Below, piece after piece: positions 28,658 through 36,636 of a stretch of DNA of 60,278 nucleotides (within the stretch, counting starts at the first letter, position 1; every line of letters starts with the position of its first letter). The DNA lies in assembly GCA_021845505.1 (NCBI GenBank), contig JAJZVU010000022.1, positions 1 to 60,278 on the forward strand, written 5' to 3'. The stretch is from Pseudomonadota bacterium (GTDB taxonomy: Bacteria > Pseudomonadota > Gammaproteobacteria > Burkholderiales > Burkholderiaceae_C). The notes below the pieces were generated by a model. It was not told where the DNA came from, searched no databases, and saw only the letters and a program-made list of their open reading frames with translations. The translations under genes and the position numbers were made by a program.

Positions 28658-28723
28658 GCGCCATCCCGTGACCTCGCCGGGCGGCTTGCCCGGCGCGCAG
28701 TACGAACCGTTGGCGAGGAGACG

Positions 28724-29566
28724 ATGAAACAGCGACCAGCAAGCAAGACGGCAGCCCTGCTCGGCTTCGGCCTGCCTGCCCTGATGTTGCTCGGGGCGGG
28801 TACGTTGCAGGCGCAGGCCGCGGACTCGATCACCGAGCAGGGCAATGCCTACCTGCAGTTGATGAATGAAATGGGAGGCAACCCGGCCGATTTCAATATC
28901 GACGACGGCAGGAAATTGTGGAGCGAGAAACGCGGCCCCAAGCATGCGTCGCTGCAGGAGTGCGACCTCGGCCTCGGGCCCGGAGTGGTCAAGGGAGCGT
29001 ATGCGCAATTGCCGCGCTACTTCCCCGACACCGGCAAGGTGCAGGACCTGGAATCGCGCCTCGTCACCTGCATGCAGACCTTGCAGGGCATCCCGCCGAA
29101 GCAGGCCGAGAAGGCCCACTTCGCCAAGGAGGGCGGCAACGCGACGCTGCTGGAGAATCTGGCGCTGTACGTCGCGCACGAGTCGGACGGCATGAAGATC
29201 GCCATTCCGCAGAGCGACCCGCAGGAGAAGCTGGCGTACGAAAACGGCAAGAAGCTGTTCTTCTACCGTGCCGGACCCTACAGCTTTTCGTGCGCGGCCT
29301 GCCACTCCGAGACCGGCAAGCGCATCAAGATCTCGGCGCTGCCCAACCTGACCAACCAGCTGGCGGCGCAGTCGTATGCGACCTGGCCGGCCTATCCCAA
29401 TTCGCAGGGGGTCGCGCGAACCCTGGAATGGCGGATGTTCGCCTGCGAACGCCAGCAGCGCTGGCCTGCGCCGAAGTTCACCTCGAATGCCGTGATCGAC
29501 CTGATCGAGTACATGGGGGTGAATTCCAACGGCGCCACGCTGCACACCCCGACGTTCAAGCGCTGA
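28724..29566 (+). CDS. soxA: SoxA, L-cysteine S-thiosulfotransferase subunit (single-heme type)
   Basis: A 280-residue periplasmic cytochrome with a Sec signal (cleavage near LQAQA-ADS). With SoxX it joins thiosulfate to the SoxY cysteine. One heme motif is present, CAACH at residues 190-194, with the unusual heme ligand and catalytic Cys241 in FACERQQRW. The N-terminal heme of diheme SoxA proteins is absent; C80 and C116 remain and could form the disulfide seen in single-heme members. GAGGAG precedes the ATG. soxX starts 13 bases after its stop. Confidence 0.95.
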   Translation: MKQRPASKTAALLGFGLPALMLLGAGTLQAQAADSITEQGNAYLQLMNEMGGNPADFNIDDGRKLWSEKRGPKHASLQECDLGLGPGVVKGAYAQLPRYFPDTGKVQDLESRLVTCMQTLQGIPPKQAEKAHFAKEGGNATLLENLALYVAHESDGMKIAIPQSDPQEKLAYENGKKLFFYRAGPYSFSCAACHSETGKRIKISALPNLTNQLAAQSYATWPAYPNSQGVARTLEWRMFACERQQRWPAPKFTSNAVIDLIEYMGVNSNGATLHTPTFKR

Positions 29567-29579
29567 GCCGGGAGACGAC

Positions 29580-30230
29580 ATGACCAAACTCGCACTGATG
29601 GTGTCGGCCGCGCTGGCCGCCACGCTGCTCGCGGGCTGTGCCGGCGCCAGGCAACAGGCCGCCGAGGCGTCGGGAAACCCCTTCGCCACCACTTCCTTCG
29701 AGGACATCCTCCACCACGATTTCGCCGACAAGGGCCAGGCCAAGGTGTCGCGCCTGAAGCAGACGCACACCCAATACGAGTGCTCCAAGTACGACTACCT
29801 CGGGGTCAAGATGCCCGAGGCCACCGCCAAGGCGATCGAGGCCGGCGCGCTGGCCCACGTGGTCTATCCCGCCGATGGCCAGTACCTGGGCGACTGGAAG
29901 GCCGGGCTGAAGATCGCCGAGAACGGCAAGGGCATGCAGTGGAGCGACAAGCCGGGAGTGCCCAACGGCGGCAACTGCCTGGCCTGCCACCACATGATCG
30001 CCAACGACCCGTCGCAAGGCACGATCGGCCCCGACCTCTACCACTACGGCAAGCTGCGGGGCGAGGGCCAGGCGGTGCTCAAGTACACCTGGGCGCGCGT
30101 CTACGACTCGTCGGCGTTCAATGCCTGCAGCTTCATGCCGCCTTTCGGAGCGCACAAGATCCTGACCGAGCAGCAGATGAAGGACGTGATGGCCCTGCTG
30201 CTGAACCCCCATTCGCCGGTCAATCAATGA
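29580..30230 (+). CDS. soxX: SoxX, cytochrome c subunit of SoxAX, predicted lipoprotein
   Basis: A 216-residue monoheme cytochrome. The N-terminus is a lipoprotein signal with lipobox LAGC (Cys20, Ala at +2), suggesting membrane anchoring rather than a soluble subunit. The heme motif CLACH is at residues 133-137 and the distal ligand is probably Met186 in CSFMPPFG. About 80 residues between the lipobox and the heme domain have no counterpart in short SoxX proteins such as that of Paracoccus. GGGAG precedes ATG 29580. A strong terminator follows before soxB. Confidence 0.94.
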   Translation: MTKLALMVSAALAATLLAGCAGARQQAAEASGNPFATTSFEDILHHDFADKGQAKVSRLKQTHTQYECSKYDYLGVKMPEATAKAIEAGALAHVVYPADGQYLGDWKAGLKIAENGKGMQWSDKPGVPNGGNCLACHHMIANDPSQGTIGPDLYHYGKLRGEGQAVLKYTWARVYDSSAFNACSFMPPFGAHKILTEQQMKDVMALLLNPHSPVNQ

Positions 30231-30268
30231 CCGGGCGGCCGCCGCGTGCGGCCCGCGCATGATCCCAG

Positions 30269-30303
30269 GCCCGCCACCGCTGCATCCGGCGGGCTTGTTT
30301 TTT
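30269..30303 (+). terminator. Intrinsic terminator between soxX and soxB
   Basis: GCCCGCC (30269-30275) pairs with GGCGGGC (30288-30294) over a 12-base loop and is followed directly by TTGTTTTTT (30295-30303). This is a textbook Rho-independent signal, yet it stands inside the sox gene cluster and ends only 14 bases before the soxB ATG, leaving no room for a promoter after it. Confidence 0.8.
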
Positions 30304-30317
30304 CCCAAGGACCCGCC

Positions 30318-32042
30318 ATGAGTATTTCACGCCGTGAATTCCTGAGTGTGCTGGCAGCCGCCGGCGCGACCGGCTTCCCGCTGCTGCGCGAAGCCGGCGC
30401 AGCCGAGGTCGAGCAACTCTACAACCCGCCGGTCAGCGGCAACGTGCACATGCTGCACATGACCGACAGCCATGCCCACCTGCAACCGGTGTATTTCCGC
30501 GAACCCAGCGTGAACATCGGCATCGGCGACATGCTGGGCCACCTGCCGCACCTGGTCGGAGCCGACTACCTCAAGCGCATGGGGTTCAAGCCCAACACCC
30601 GCGATTCCTACGCCTTCACGTACCTGGACTTCGAACGGGCCGCCAAGCAGTACGGCAGGATGGGCGGCTACGCGCACATCGCCACGCTGGTCAAGCGGCT
30701 GAAGGCGTCGCGCCCCGGGGCCCTGCTGCTCGACGGCGGGGACGCCTGGCAAGGCACCGCGCTGTCGCTGTGGACGCAGGGCCAGGACATGGTCGAGGCG
30801 CAGCTGCAGCTGGGCGTCGACGTGATGACCGCCCACTGGGAGTTCACCTACGGCGAGGCGCGGGTCAAGGAGGTGCTGGCCAAGGACTTCAAGGGCCGCA
30901 TCGACTTCGTCGCGCAGAACGTCAAGACCGCCGACTTCGGCGACCCGGTGTTCCCGTACTACACGATGAAGCAGATGAACGGGGTGCAGGTCGCGGTGAT
31001 CGGCCAGGCCTTCCCGTACACCCCGATCGCCAACCCGGCGTACATGATGCCCGACTGGACCTTCGGCATCGACACCCACCACATGCAGAAGGTGGTCAAG
31101 GAGGTGCGCGCCAAGGGTGCCCAGCTGGTGGTGGTGATTTCCCACAACGGCATGGACGTCGACCGCAAGATGGCCTCGCTGGTCGAAGGCATCGACTGCA
31201 TCTTCGGCGGCCACACCCACGACGCCGAGGCGGTCGCGGTGGAAGTGCGGCGTCCCTCCGGCGGCATGACCCTGGTGACCAACGCGGGCTCGCACGGCAA
31301 GTTCCTCGGGGTCATGGACTTCGACGTGCGCGGCGGCAAGATGGTGGGCTACAAGTACCGCCTGCTGCCGGTGTTCTCCGACCTGCTGCCGGCCGACGCC
31401 GACATGCAGGCGCTGATCAAGCGGGTGCGGGCTCCCTACGAAAGCAAGCTCGACGAGGTGCTGGGGCACAGCGAAGGCGTGCTGTACCGCAGGGGCAACT
31501 TCAACGGCACCTGGGACCAGCTGATCCTGGACGCGATGCTGGCGGTGCGCGGCGGCGACCTGGCCTTCTCGCCGGGCTTCCGCTGGGGGGGCAGCCTGCT
31601 GCCCGGGGAGCCGATCACCCGCGAGGCGTTGATGACCCAGCTGGCGATCACCTACCCCTACTGCACGCTGACCGAGATGACCGGCAAGACCATCAAGGCG
31701 GTGATGGAAGACGTGTGCGACAACCTGTTCAACCCCGACCCGTACTACCAGCAGGGCGGGGACATGGTGCGCGTCGGGGCGTTGACCTACGCCTGCGCGC
31801 CCAATGAGAAGATGGGCAACCGCATCCAGGACATGCGACTGCACGGCAAGCCCATCGACCCGAACAAGACCTACAAGGTCGCGGGCTGGGCGCCGGTGCA
31901 GCCGGTCGCCGCGAAGGCCGCGAACCCGCCGATCTGGGAGGTCGTCGAGGAATACCTCAAGCACAATCCGTCGGTCAAGCCGCTCAAGCCCAACCAGCCG
32001 CGGCTGATCGGAGTGCAGGGCAACCCGGGACTGGCGCTGTAG
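30318..32042 (+). CDS. soxB: SoxB, thiosulfohydrolase
   Basis: A 574-residue periplasmic dimanganese enzyme of the 5'-nucleotidase/metallophosphatase family that hydrolyses the terminal sulfone from SoxY-bound thiosulfate as sulfate. Twin-arginine signal SRREFLSVLAAAGATG at the N-terminus. Metal-binding stretches include MTDSHAHLQP near residue 52 and FGGHTHDAE near residue 300; GGDAWQGT is also present. AAGG is eight bases before ATG 30318. Last gene of the cluster and closed by a second terminator. It is separated from soxX by 87 bases containing an intrinsic terminator. Confidence 0.96.
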   Translation: MSISRREFLSVLAAAGATGFPLLREAGAAEVEQLYNPPVSGNVHMLHMTDSHAHLQPVYFREPSVNIGIGDMLGHLPHLVGADYLKRMGFKPNTRDSYAFTYLDFERAAKQYGRMGGYAHIATLVKRLKASRPGALLLDGGDAWQGTALSLWTQGQDMVEAQLQLGVDVMTAHWEFTYGEARVKEVLAKDFKGRIDFVAQNVKTADFGDPVFPYYTMKQMNGVQVAVIGQAFPYTPIANPAYMMPDWTFGIDTHHMQKVVKEVRAKGAQLVVVISHNGMDVDRKMASLVEGIDCIFGGHTHDAEAVAVEVRRPSGGMTLVTNAGSHGKFLGVMDFDVRGGKMVGYKYRLLPVFSDLLPADADMQALIKRVRAPYESKLDEVLGHSEGVLYRRGNFNGTWDQLILDAMLAVRGGDLAFSPGFRWGGSLLPGEPITREALMTQLAITYPYCTLTEMTGKTIKAVMEDVCDNLFNPDPYYQQGGDMVRVGALTYACAPNEKMGNRIQDMRLHGKPIDPNKTYKVAGWAPVQPVAAKAANPPIWEVVEEYLKHNPSVKPLKPNQPRLIGVQGNPGLAL

Positions 32043-32113
32043 CCGCCGTAGCGGCAAGCGGGGAGCGAAGCAGCGCGCGCAACACCTGGTAACGTTTGCG
32101 CGCAAGCCCGCGA

Positions 32114-32138
32114 GGCCGGACGGAGTCCGGCCTTTTTT
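32114..32138 (+). terminator. Intrinsic terminator after soxB
   Basis: GGCCGGAC (32114-32121) pairs with GTCCGGCC (32125-32132) over a three-base loop, followed by TTTTTT. It ends the sox transcript 72 bases after the soxB stop. Confidence 0.9.
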
Positions 32139-32375
32139 GCGCCCGTACGCGTCGGTTGCCTGGCCATTGGCGCGATATATCGGCCAGTTCCCGGCGATCG
32201 GGCGGCCTGGCATGCTGCGATGCACGATTTTGCGTTGCATCAACTGCGCTGCTACAGTACCTGGAGGTTCAGGCGTCATCGGACCGCTGTGCGAGCGCAC
32301 GGGGTACCCGGGCGCGCGCATGGTGTCGTTTCACCCACTCCCTGCCGGCAGACCCGGCGTCCCAGTGAGCTCACC
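32139..32375 (+). promoter_or_regulatory. Non-coding leader region upstream of odhA
   Basis: The gap between soxB and odhA is 333 bases; after the soxB terminator these 237 bases hold no gene I can support. The best promoter-like pair is TTGCGT (32230-32235), 17 bases, TACAGT (32253-32258), a weak match to sigma-70. The segment 32160-32260 is more AT-rich than its surroundings. The sequence just before the odhA ATG lacks a clear ribosome-binding site. Confidence 0.35.
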
Positions 32376-35231
32376 ATGACCATCCAGCAGCAGCGCGCGA
32401 ACTCCTACCTGTTCGGCGGCAACGCTCCCTACGTCGAAGAGTTGTACGAGACCTACCTGGCCAACCCGGGCGCGGTGCCGGACCATTGGCGGGACTATTT
32501 CGACGCCCTGCAGCATGTTCCGGCGGTCGACGGCAGCAATTCCCGCGACATTCCGCACGCTCCGGTGCTCGCCGCATTCGCCCAGCGCGCCCGCAGCGGC
32601 CCGGCCAGGGGGATCCAGCTCGGCGCCGGTCCGGACCTGGCGCGCAAGCGTGTTGCCGCGCAGCAACTGATCGCCGCCTATCGCAACGTCGGGGTGCGCT
32701 GGGCCGACCTCGACCCCCTCAAGCGCGCCGAGCGTCCGCAGATTCCCGACCTGGAGCCGGCGTTCTACGGCTTCAGCGACGCCGACCTGGAAACCACCTT
32801 CAACGTCAGCAACACCTATTTCGGCCAGGAGTCGATGAGCCTGCGCGAGCTCATCAACAACCTGCACGAAACCTATTGCGGCTCGATCGGCGCCGAATTC
32901 ATGTTCCTCAGCGACCAGGGGCAGAAGCGCTGGTGGCAGCAAAGGCTGGAGAGCATCCGCACGCGGCCGAGCTTCAGCGCCGAGAAGAAGCGCGACATCC
33001 TGGACAAGCTCACCGCGGCCGAGGGGCTGGAGCGCTACCTGGCCACGCGCTACGTCGGCCAGAAGCGCTTCTCGCTGGAAGGCGGCGAGAGCTTCATCGT
33101 CGGCATGGACGAGGTGATCCAGCGCGGCGCCGAGAGGGGCGCGCAGGAGGTGATCATCGGCATGGCCCACCGCGGGCGCCTGAACGTGCTGGTCAATACC
33201 CTGGGCAAGCGGCCGAAGGACCTGTTCGCCGAGTTCGAGGGCAAGCACGCCAGCGAACTGCCGTCGGGCGACGTCAAGTACCACCAGGGCTTTTCCAGCG
33301 ACGTGTCGACGCCGTCGGGGCCGATCCACCTGTCGCTGGCCTTCAACCCCTCGCACCTGGAAATCGTCAACCCGGTGGTCGAGGGCTCGGTGCGCGCCCG
33401 CCAGGAGCGCCGCGGCGACAAGCGCGGCCAGCAGGTGCTGCCGGTGCTGGTGCACGGCGACGCGTCGTTCGCCGGTCAGGGCGTGGTGATGGAGACACTG
33501 GCGCTGGCGCAGACCCGCGGCTATTCCACCGGCGGCACGCTGCACATCGTGATCAACAACCAGATCGGATTCACCACCTCCGATCCGCGCGATGCCCGCT
33601 CCACGCTGTACTGCACCGACGTGGTGAAGATGATCGAGGCGCCGGTGCTGCACGTCAACGGCGACGATCCGGAGGCGGTGGCGCTGTGCTGCCAGCTGGC
33701 GGTCGACTACCGCGCCGAATTCGCCCACGACGTGGTGGTCGACATCGTGTGCTTCCGCAAGCTCGGCCACAACGAGCAGGACACCCCGGCGGTGACCCAG
33801 CCGCTGATGTACAAGAAGATCGCCGCCCACCCCGGGACGCGCAAGCTCTACGCCGACCGCCTGGCCAGCCAGGGGGTGATCGGCGAGGGCGACGGCGACG
33901 GCATGGTGCAGTCGTTCCGCTCGGCGATGGAAGACGGCGAGCGCGCGCTCGAGCCGGTGCTGTCGAACTACAAGAGCAAGTTCGCGGTCGACTGGACGAA
34001 TTTCCTCAACCGCAAGTGGACCGACAGCGCCGACACCTCGCTGCCGATGACCGAGCTCAAGCGCCTGGCCGAGCGCATCACCACGGTGCCGCAGGACTTC
34101 AAGGTGCATCCGCTGGTCGAGAAGGTGATCGCCGACCGCGCCCGCATGGGGCGCGGCGAGCTGAGTCTGGACTGGGGCATGGGCGAGCACCTGGCCTTCG
34201 CCTCGCTGGTCGCCAACGGCTACCCGGTGCGCCTGTCGGGCGAAGACTGCGGCCGCGGCACCTTCAGCCACAGGCATGCGGTGCTGCACGACCAGAAGCG
34301 CGAACGCTGGGACGCCGGCACCTACGTTCCGCTGGAAAACGTCTCCGACGACCAGGCGCCGTTCGTGGTCATCGACTCCATCCTGTCGGAAGAGGCGGTG
34401 CTGGGCTTCGAGTACGGCTACTCCACCGCGGACCCCAACACCCTGGTGATCTGGGAAGCCCAGTTCGGCGACTTCGCCAACGGCGCGCAGGTGCTGATCG
34501 ATCAGTTCATTTCCGCCGGCGAGGTCAAGTGGGGTCGCGCGTCGGGGCTGACGCTGATGCTGCCGCATGGCTACGAAGGCCAGGGGCCGGAACACTCGTC
34601 GGCGCGCCTGGAGCGCTACCTGCAGCTGTGCGCAGAGACCAACATGCAGGTCTGCCAGCCGACGACTCCGGCGCAGATCTTCCACCTGCTGCGCCGGCAG
34701 ATGATCCGCCAGTTCCGCAAGCCGCTGGTGATCATGACCCCGAAGTCGCTGCTGCGCCACCCCGAGGCGCGTTCGGACCTCAGCGAGCTGGCCGAGTCGC
34801 ACTTCCACACCGTGCTGGGCGACAAGGACGACATCGACGCCGCGAAGGTCAAGCGCATGGTGGTGTGCAGCGGCCGGGTGTACTACGACCTGCTGGCCGA
34901 GCGCCGGCAGCGCGAACTCCACGACGCGGCGATCGTGCGGCTGGAGCAGCTCTATCCCTTCCCGCACAAGGCCTTCGCCGCCGAGCTGCGCCGCTACCCC
35001 AACCTGCGCGACATCGTCTGGTGCCAGGACGAGCCGCAGAACCAGGGCGCGTGGTTTTTCATCCAGCATCATGTCCACGAGAACATGCAGGAAGGCCAGC
35101 GCCTGGGCTACGCCGGGCGTGCCGCGTCGGCGTCGACCGCGGTGGGTTACTACGCCAAGCATGCAGAGCAGCAAAAGGAACTGATCGCCGCCGCATTCGG
35201 CAAGCTCAAGGGTTTCATCCTGAGCAAATGA
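32376..35231 (+). CDS. odhA: 2-oxoglutarate dehydrogenase E1 component
   Basis: A 951-residue thiamine-diphosphate enzyme (also called sucA) that decarboxylates 2-oxoglutarate in the TCA cycle and succinylates the E2 lipoyl arm. The start MTIQQQRANSYLFGGNAPYVEE matches the E2-docking N-terminus of bacterial E1o proteins. Internal E1o features include GMAHRGRLNVL near residue 265 and FNPSHLEIVNPVVEG near residue 325. Length is as expected (E. coli 933). First gene of odhA-odhB-lpd-zapE, read in the same direction. Confidence 0.96.
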   Translation: MTIQQQRANSYLFGGNAPYVEELYETYLANPGAVPDHWRDYFDALQHVPAVDGSNSRDIPHAPVLAAFAQRARSGPARGIQLGAGPDLARKRVAAQQLIAAYRNVGVRWADLDPLKRAERPQIPDLEPAFYGFSDADLETTFNVSNTYFGQESMSLRELINNLHETYCGSIGAEFMFLSDQGQKRWWQQRLESIRTRPSFSAEKKRDILDKLTAAEGLERYLATRYVGQKRFSLEGGESFIVGMDEVIQRGAERGAQEVIIGMAHRGRLNVLVNTLGKRPKDLFAEFEGKHASELPSGDVKYHQGFSSDVSTPSGPIHLSLAFNPSHLEIVNPVVEGSVRARQERRGDKRGQQVLPVLVHGDASFAGQGVVMETLALAQTRGYSTGGTLHIVINNQIGFTTSDPRDARSTLYCTDVVKMIEAPVLHVNGDDPEAVALCCQLAVDYRAEFAHDVVVDIVCFRKLGHNEQDTPAVTQPLMYKKIAAHPGTRKLYADRLASQGVIGEGDGDGMVQSFRSAMEDGERALEPVLSNYKSKFAVDWTNFLNRKWTDSADTSLPMTELKRLAERITTVPQDFKVHPLVEKVIADRARMGRGELSLDWGMGEHLAFASLVANGYPVRLSGEDCGRGTFSHRHAVLHDQKRERWDAGTYVPLENVSDDQAPFVVIDSILSEEAVLGFEYGYSTADPNTLVIWEAQFGDFANGAQVLIDQFISAGEVKWGRASGLTLMLPHGYEGQGPEHSSARLERYLQLCAETNMQVCQPTTPAQIFHLLRRQMIRQFRKPLVIMTPKSLLRHPEARSDLSELAESHFHTVLGDKDDIDAAKVKRMVVCSGRVYYDLLAERRQRELHDAAIVRLEQLYPFPHKAFAAELRRYPNLRDIVWCQDEPQNQGAWFFIQHHVHENMQEGQRLGYAGRAASASTAVGYYAKHAEQQKELIAAAFGKLKGFILSK

Positions 35232-35248
35232 GCCTGTTTGCAGCTCGA

Positions 35249-35273
35249 GCCTGCCGGCCGTGCGCCGGCAGGC
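35249..35273 (+). other. Perfect hairpin in the odhA-odhB gap
   Basis: GCCTGCCGGC (35249-35258) and GCCGGCAGGC (35264-35273) form a perfect 10-bp stem with a five-base loop, 17 bases after the odhA stop. It has no T-tract. In this position it may stabilise the upstream message or tune the E1:E2 ratio rather than end transcription. Confidence 0.55.
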
Positions 35274-35356
35274 CGGCGCGGCGACCTCCAGCGGCCGCGT
35301 CCCGCGGCGCTGCGAAGTCCTCTCCCAACATCCCCTGATCCCCCGCGAGACCCACC

Positions 35357-36628
35357 ATGGCACTCATCGATGTCAAGGTTCCCCAACTTTCCGAGTCGGT
35401 GGCCGAAGCCACTCTGCTGCAGTGGAAGAAAAAGCCCGGCGACGCCGTCGCGCAGGACGAAATCCTGATTGAAATCGAGACCGACAAGGTCGTGCTCGAA
35501 GTCCCGGCGCCCGGCGCCGGAGTGCTGGCCAGCGTGGCCAAGGGCGACGGCGCGACCGTGGTCGCCGACGAAGTGATCGCCACCATCGACACCGCCGCCA
35601 AGCCCGGAGCGGCGGCGCCCGCGGCGGCACCGGCCGCGGCGCAGGCACCGGCCGCGGCGCCGGCGCAGGCCGCCAGCACGGCGCAGCCGGCCGCTGCCGC
35701 GGTGGCGATGCCGGCCGCTGCCAAGATCCTCGCCGAACAGGGGATGGAGGCGGGCGCGGTGGCCGGAAGCGGTCGTGGCGGTCGTGTCACCAAGGGCGAC
35801 GCGCTGGCCGCGGTGGCGGCCAAGGCGGCTGCGCCGGCCGCCGCCGCGGCGGCCGCCAGCGCCCCGTTCAACACTCCCCAGGCTCTGCCGCAGGTGGAAG
35901 CCCAGGTGGACCTGTCGGCCTATGCCGAGCGCCCGGAGCAGCGCGTGCCGATGAGCCGCCTGCGCGCGCGCATCGCCCAGCGGCTGGTGCAGTCGCAATC
36001 CGAGAACGCCATCCTCACCACCTTCAACGAAGTGAACATGAAGCCGGTGATGGACCTGCGCAACGCCCACAAGGATCGATTCGAGAAGGAGCACGGGGTC
36101 AAGCTCGGCTTCATGAGCTTTTTCGTCAAGGCGGCGGTGCATGCGCTGCGCAAGTACCCGATCCTCAACGCCTCGGTCGACGGCAACGACATCCTGTACC
36201 ACGGCTATTTCGACATCGGCATCGCGGTCGGCAGCCCGCGCGGCCTGGTGGTGCCGATCCTGCGCAACGTCGACCAGCTCGGCTTCGCCGACATCGAACG
36301 CCAGATCGCCGATTTCGGCACCAAGGCGCGCGACGGCAAGCTGGCCATCGAGGACCTGACCGGCGGCACCTTCTCGATCAGCAACGGCGGGGTGTTCGGC
36401 TCGATGCTGTCGACCCCGATCATCAACCCGCCGCAGGCCGCGATCCTCGGCGTGCACGCGACCAAGGACCGTCCGGTGGTGGAAAACGGCCAGATCGTGA
36501 TCCGGCCGATCAACTACCTGGCGCTCAGCTATGACCACCGCATCATCGACGGGCGCGAGGCGGTGCTCGGGCTGGTCGCGATGAAGGAAGCGCTGGAAGA
36601 CCCGGCGCGCCTGCTGCTCAACCTGTGA
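35357..36628 (+). CDS. odhB: Dihydrolipoyllysine-residue succinyltransferase (E2 of 2-oxoglutarate dehydrogenase)
   Basis: A 423-residue E2 (also called sucB): N-terminal lipoyl domain (lipoyl Lys in [13 protein letters not shown], near residue 43), an Ala/Pro linker, a subunit-binding domain (about 112-150, [13 protein letters not shown]) and a catalytic domain ending with [14 protein letters not shown]. It moves succinyl groups to CoA. The start [20 protein letters not shown] is typical of E2o and differs clearly from aceF. It follows odhA by 125 bases containing a hairpin; lpd follows almost immediately. Confidence 0.96.
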   Translation: MALIDVKVPQLSESVAEATLLQWKKKPGDAVAQDEILIEIETDKVVLEVPAPGAGVLASVAKGDGATVVADEVIATIDTAAKPGAAAPAAAPAAAQAPAAAPAQAASTAQPAAAAVAMPAAAKILAEQGMEAGAVAGSGRGGRVTKGDALAAVAAKAAAPAAAAAAASAPFNTPQALPQVEAQVDLSAYAERPEQRVPMSRLRARIAQRLVQSQSENAILTTFNEVNMKPVMDLRNAHKDRFEKEHGVKLGFMSFFVKAAVHALRKYPILNASVDGNDILYHGYFDIGIAVGSPRGLVVPILRNVDQLGFADIERQIADFGTKARDGKLAIEDLTGGTFSISNGGVFGSMLSTPIINPPQAAILGVHATKDRPVVENGQIVIRPINYLALSYDHRIIDGREAVLGLVAMKEALEDPARLLLNL

Positions 36629-36636
36629 GGCGCGCA

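Noticed and set aside
25188-32100. The sox cluster as a horizontally acquired island
   Set aside because: No integrase, tRNA, flanking repeats or shift in base or codon use is visible; it reads as resident chromosome.
32331-35363. A 1,010-codon open frame on the minus strand opposite odhA
   Set aside because: It mirrors odhA, whose protein is fully recognisable. Its product is His/Gln/Arg/Val-rich with no domain, a typical antisense shadow in 70% GC coding DNA.
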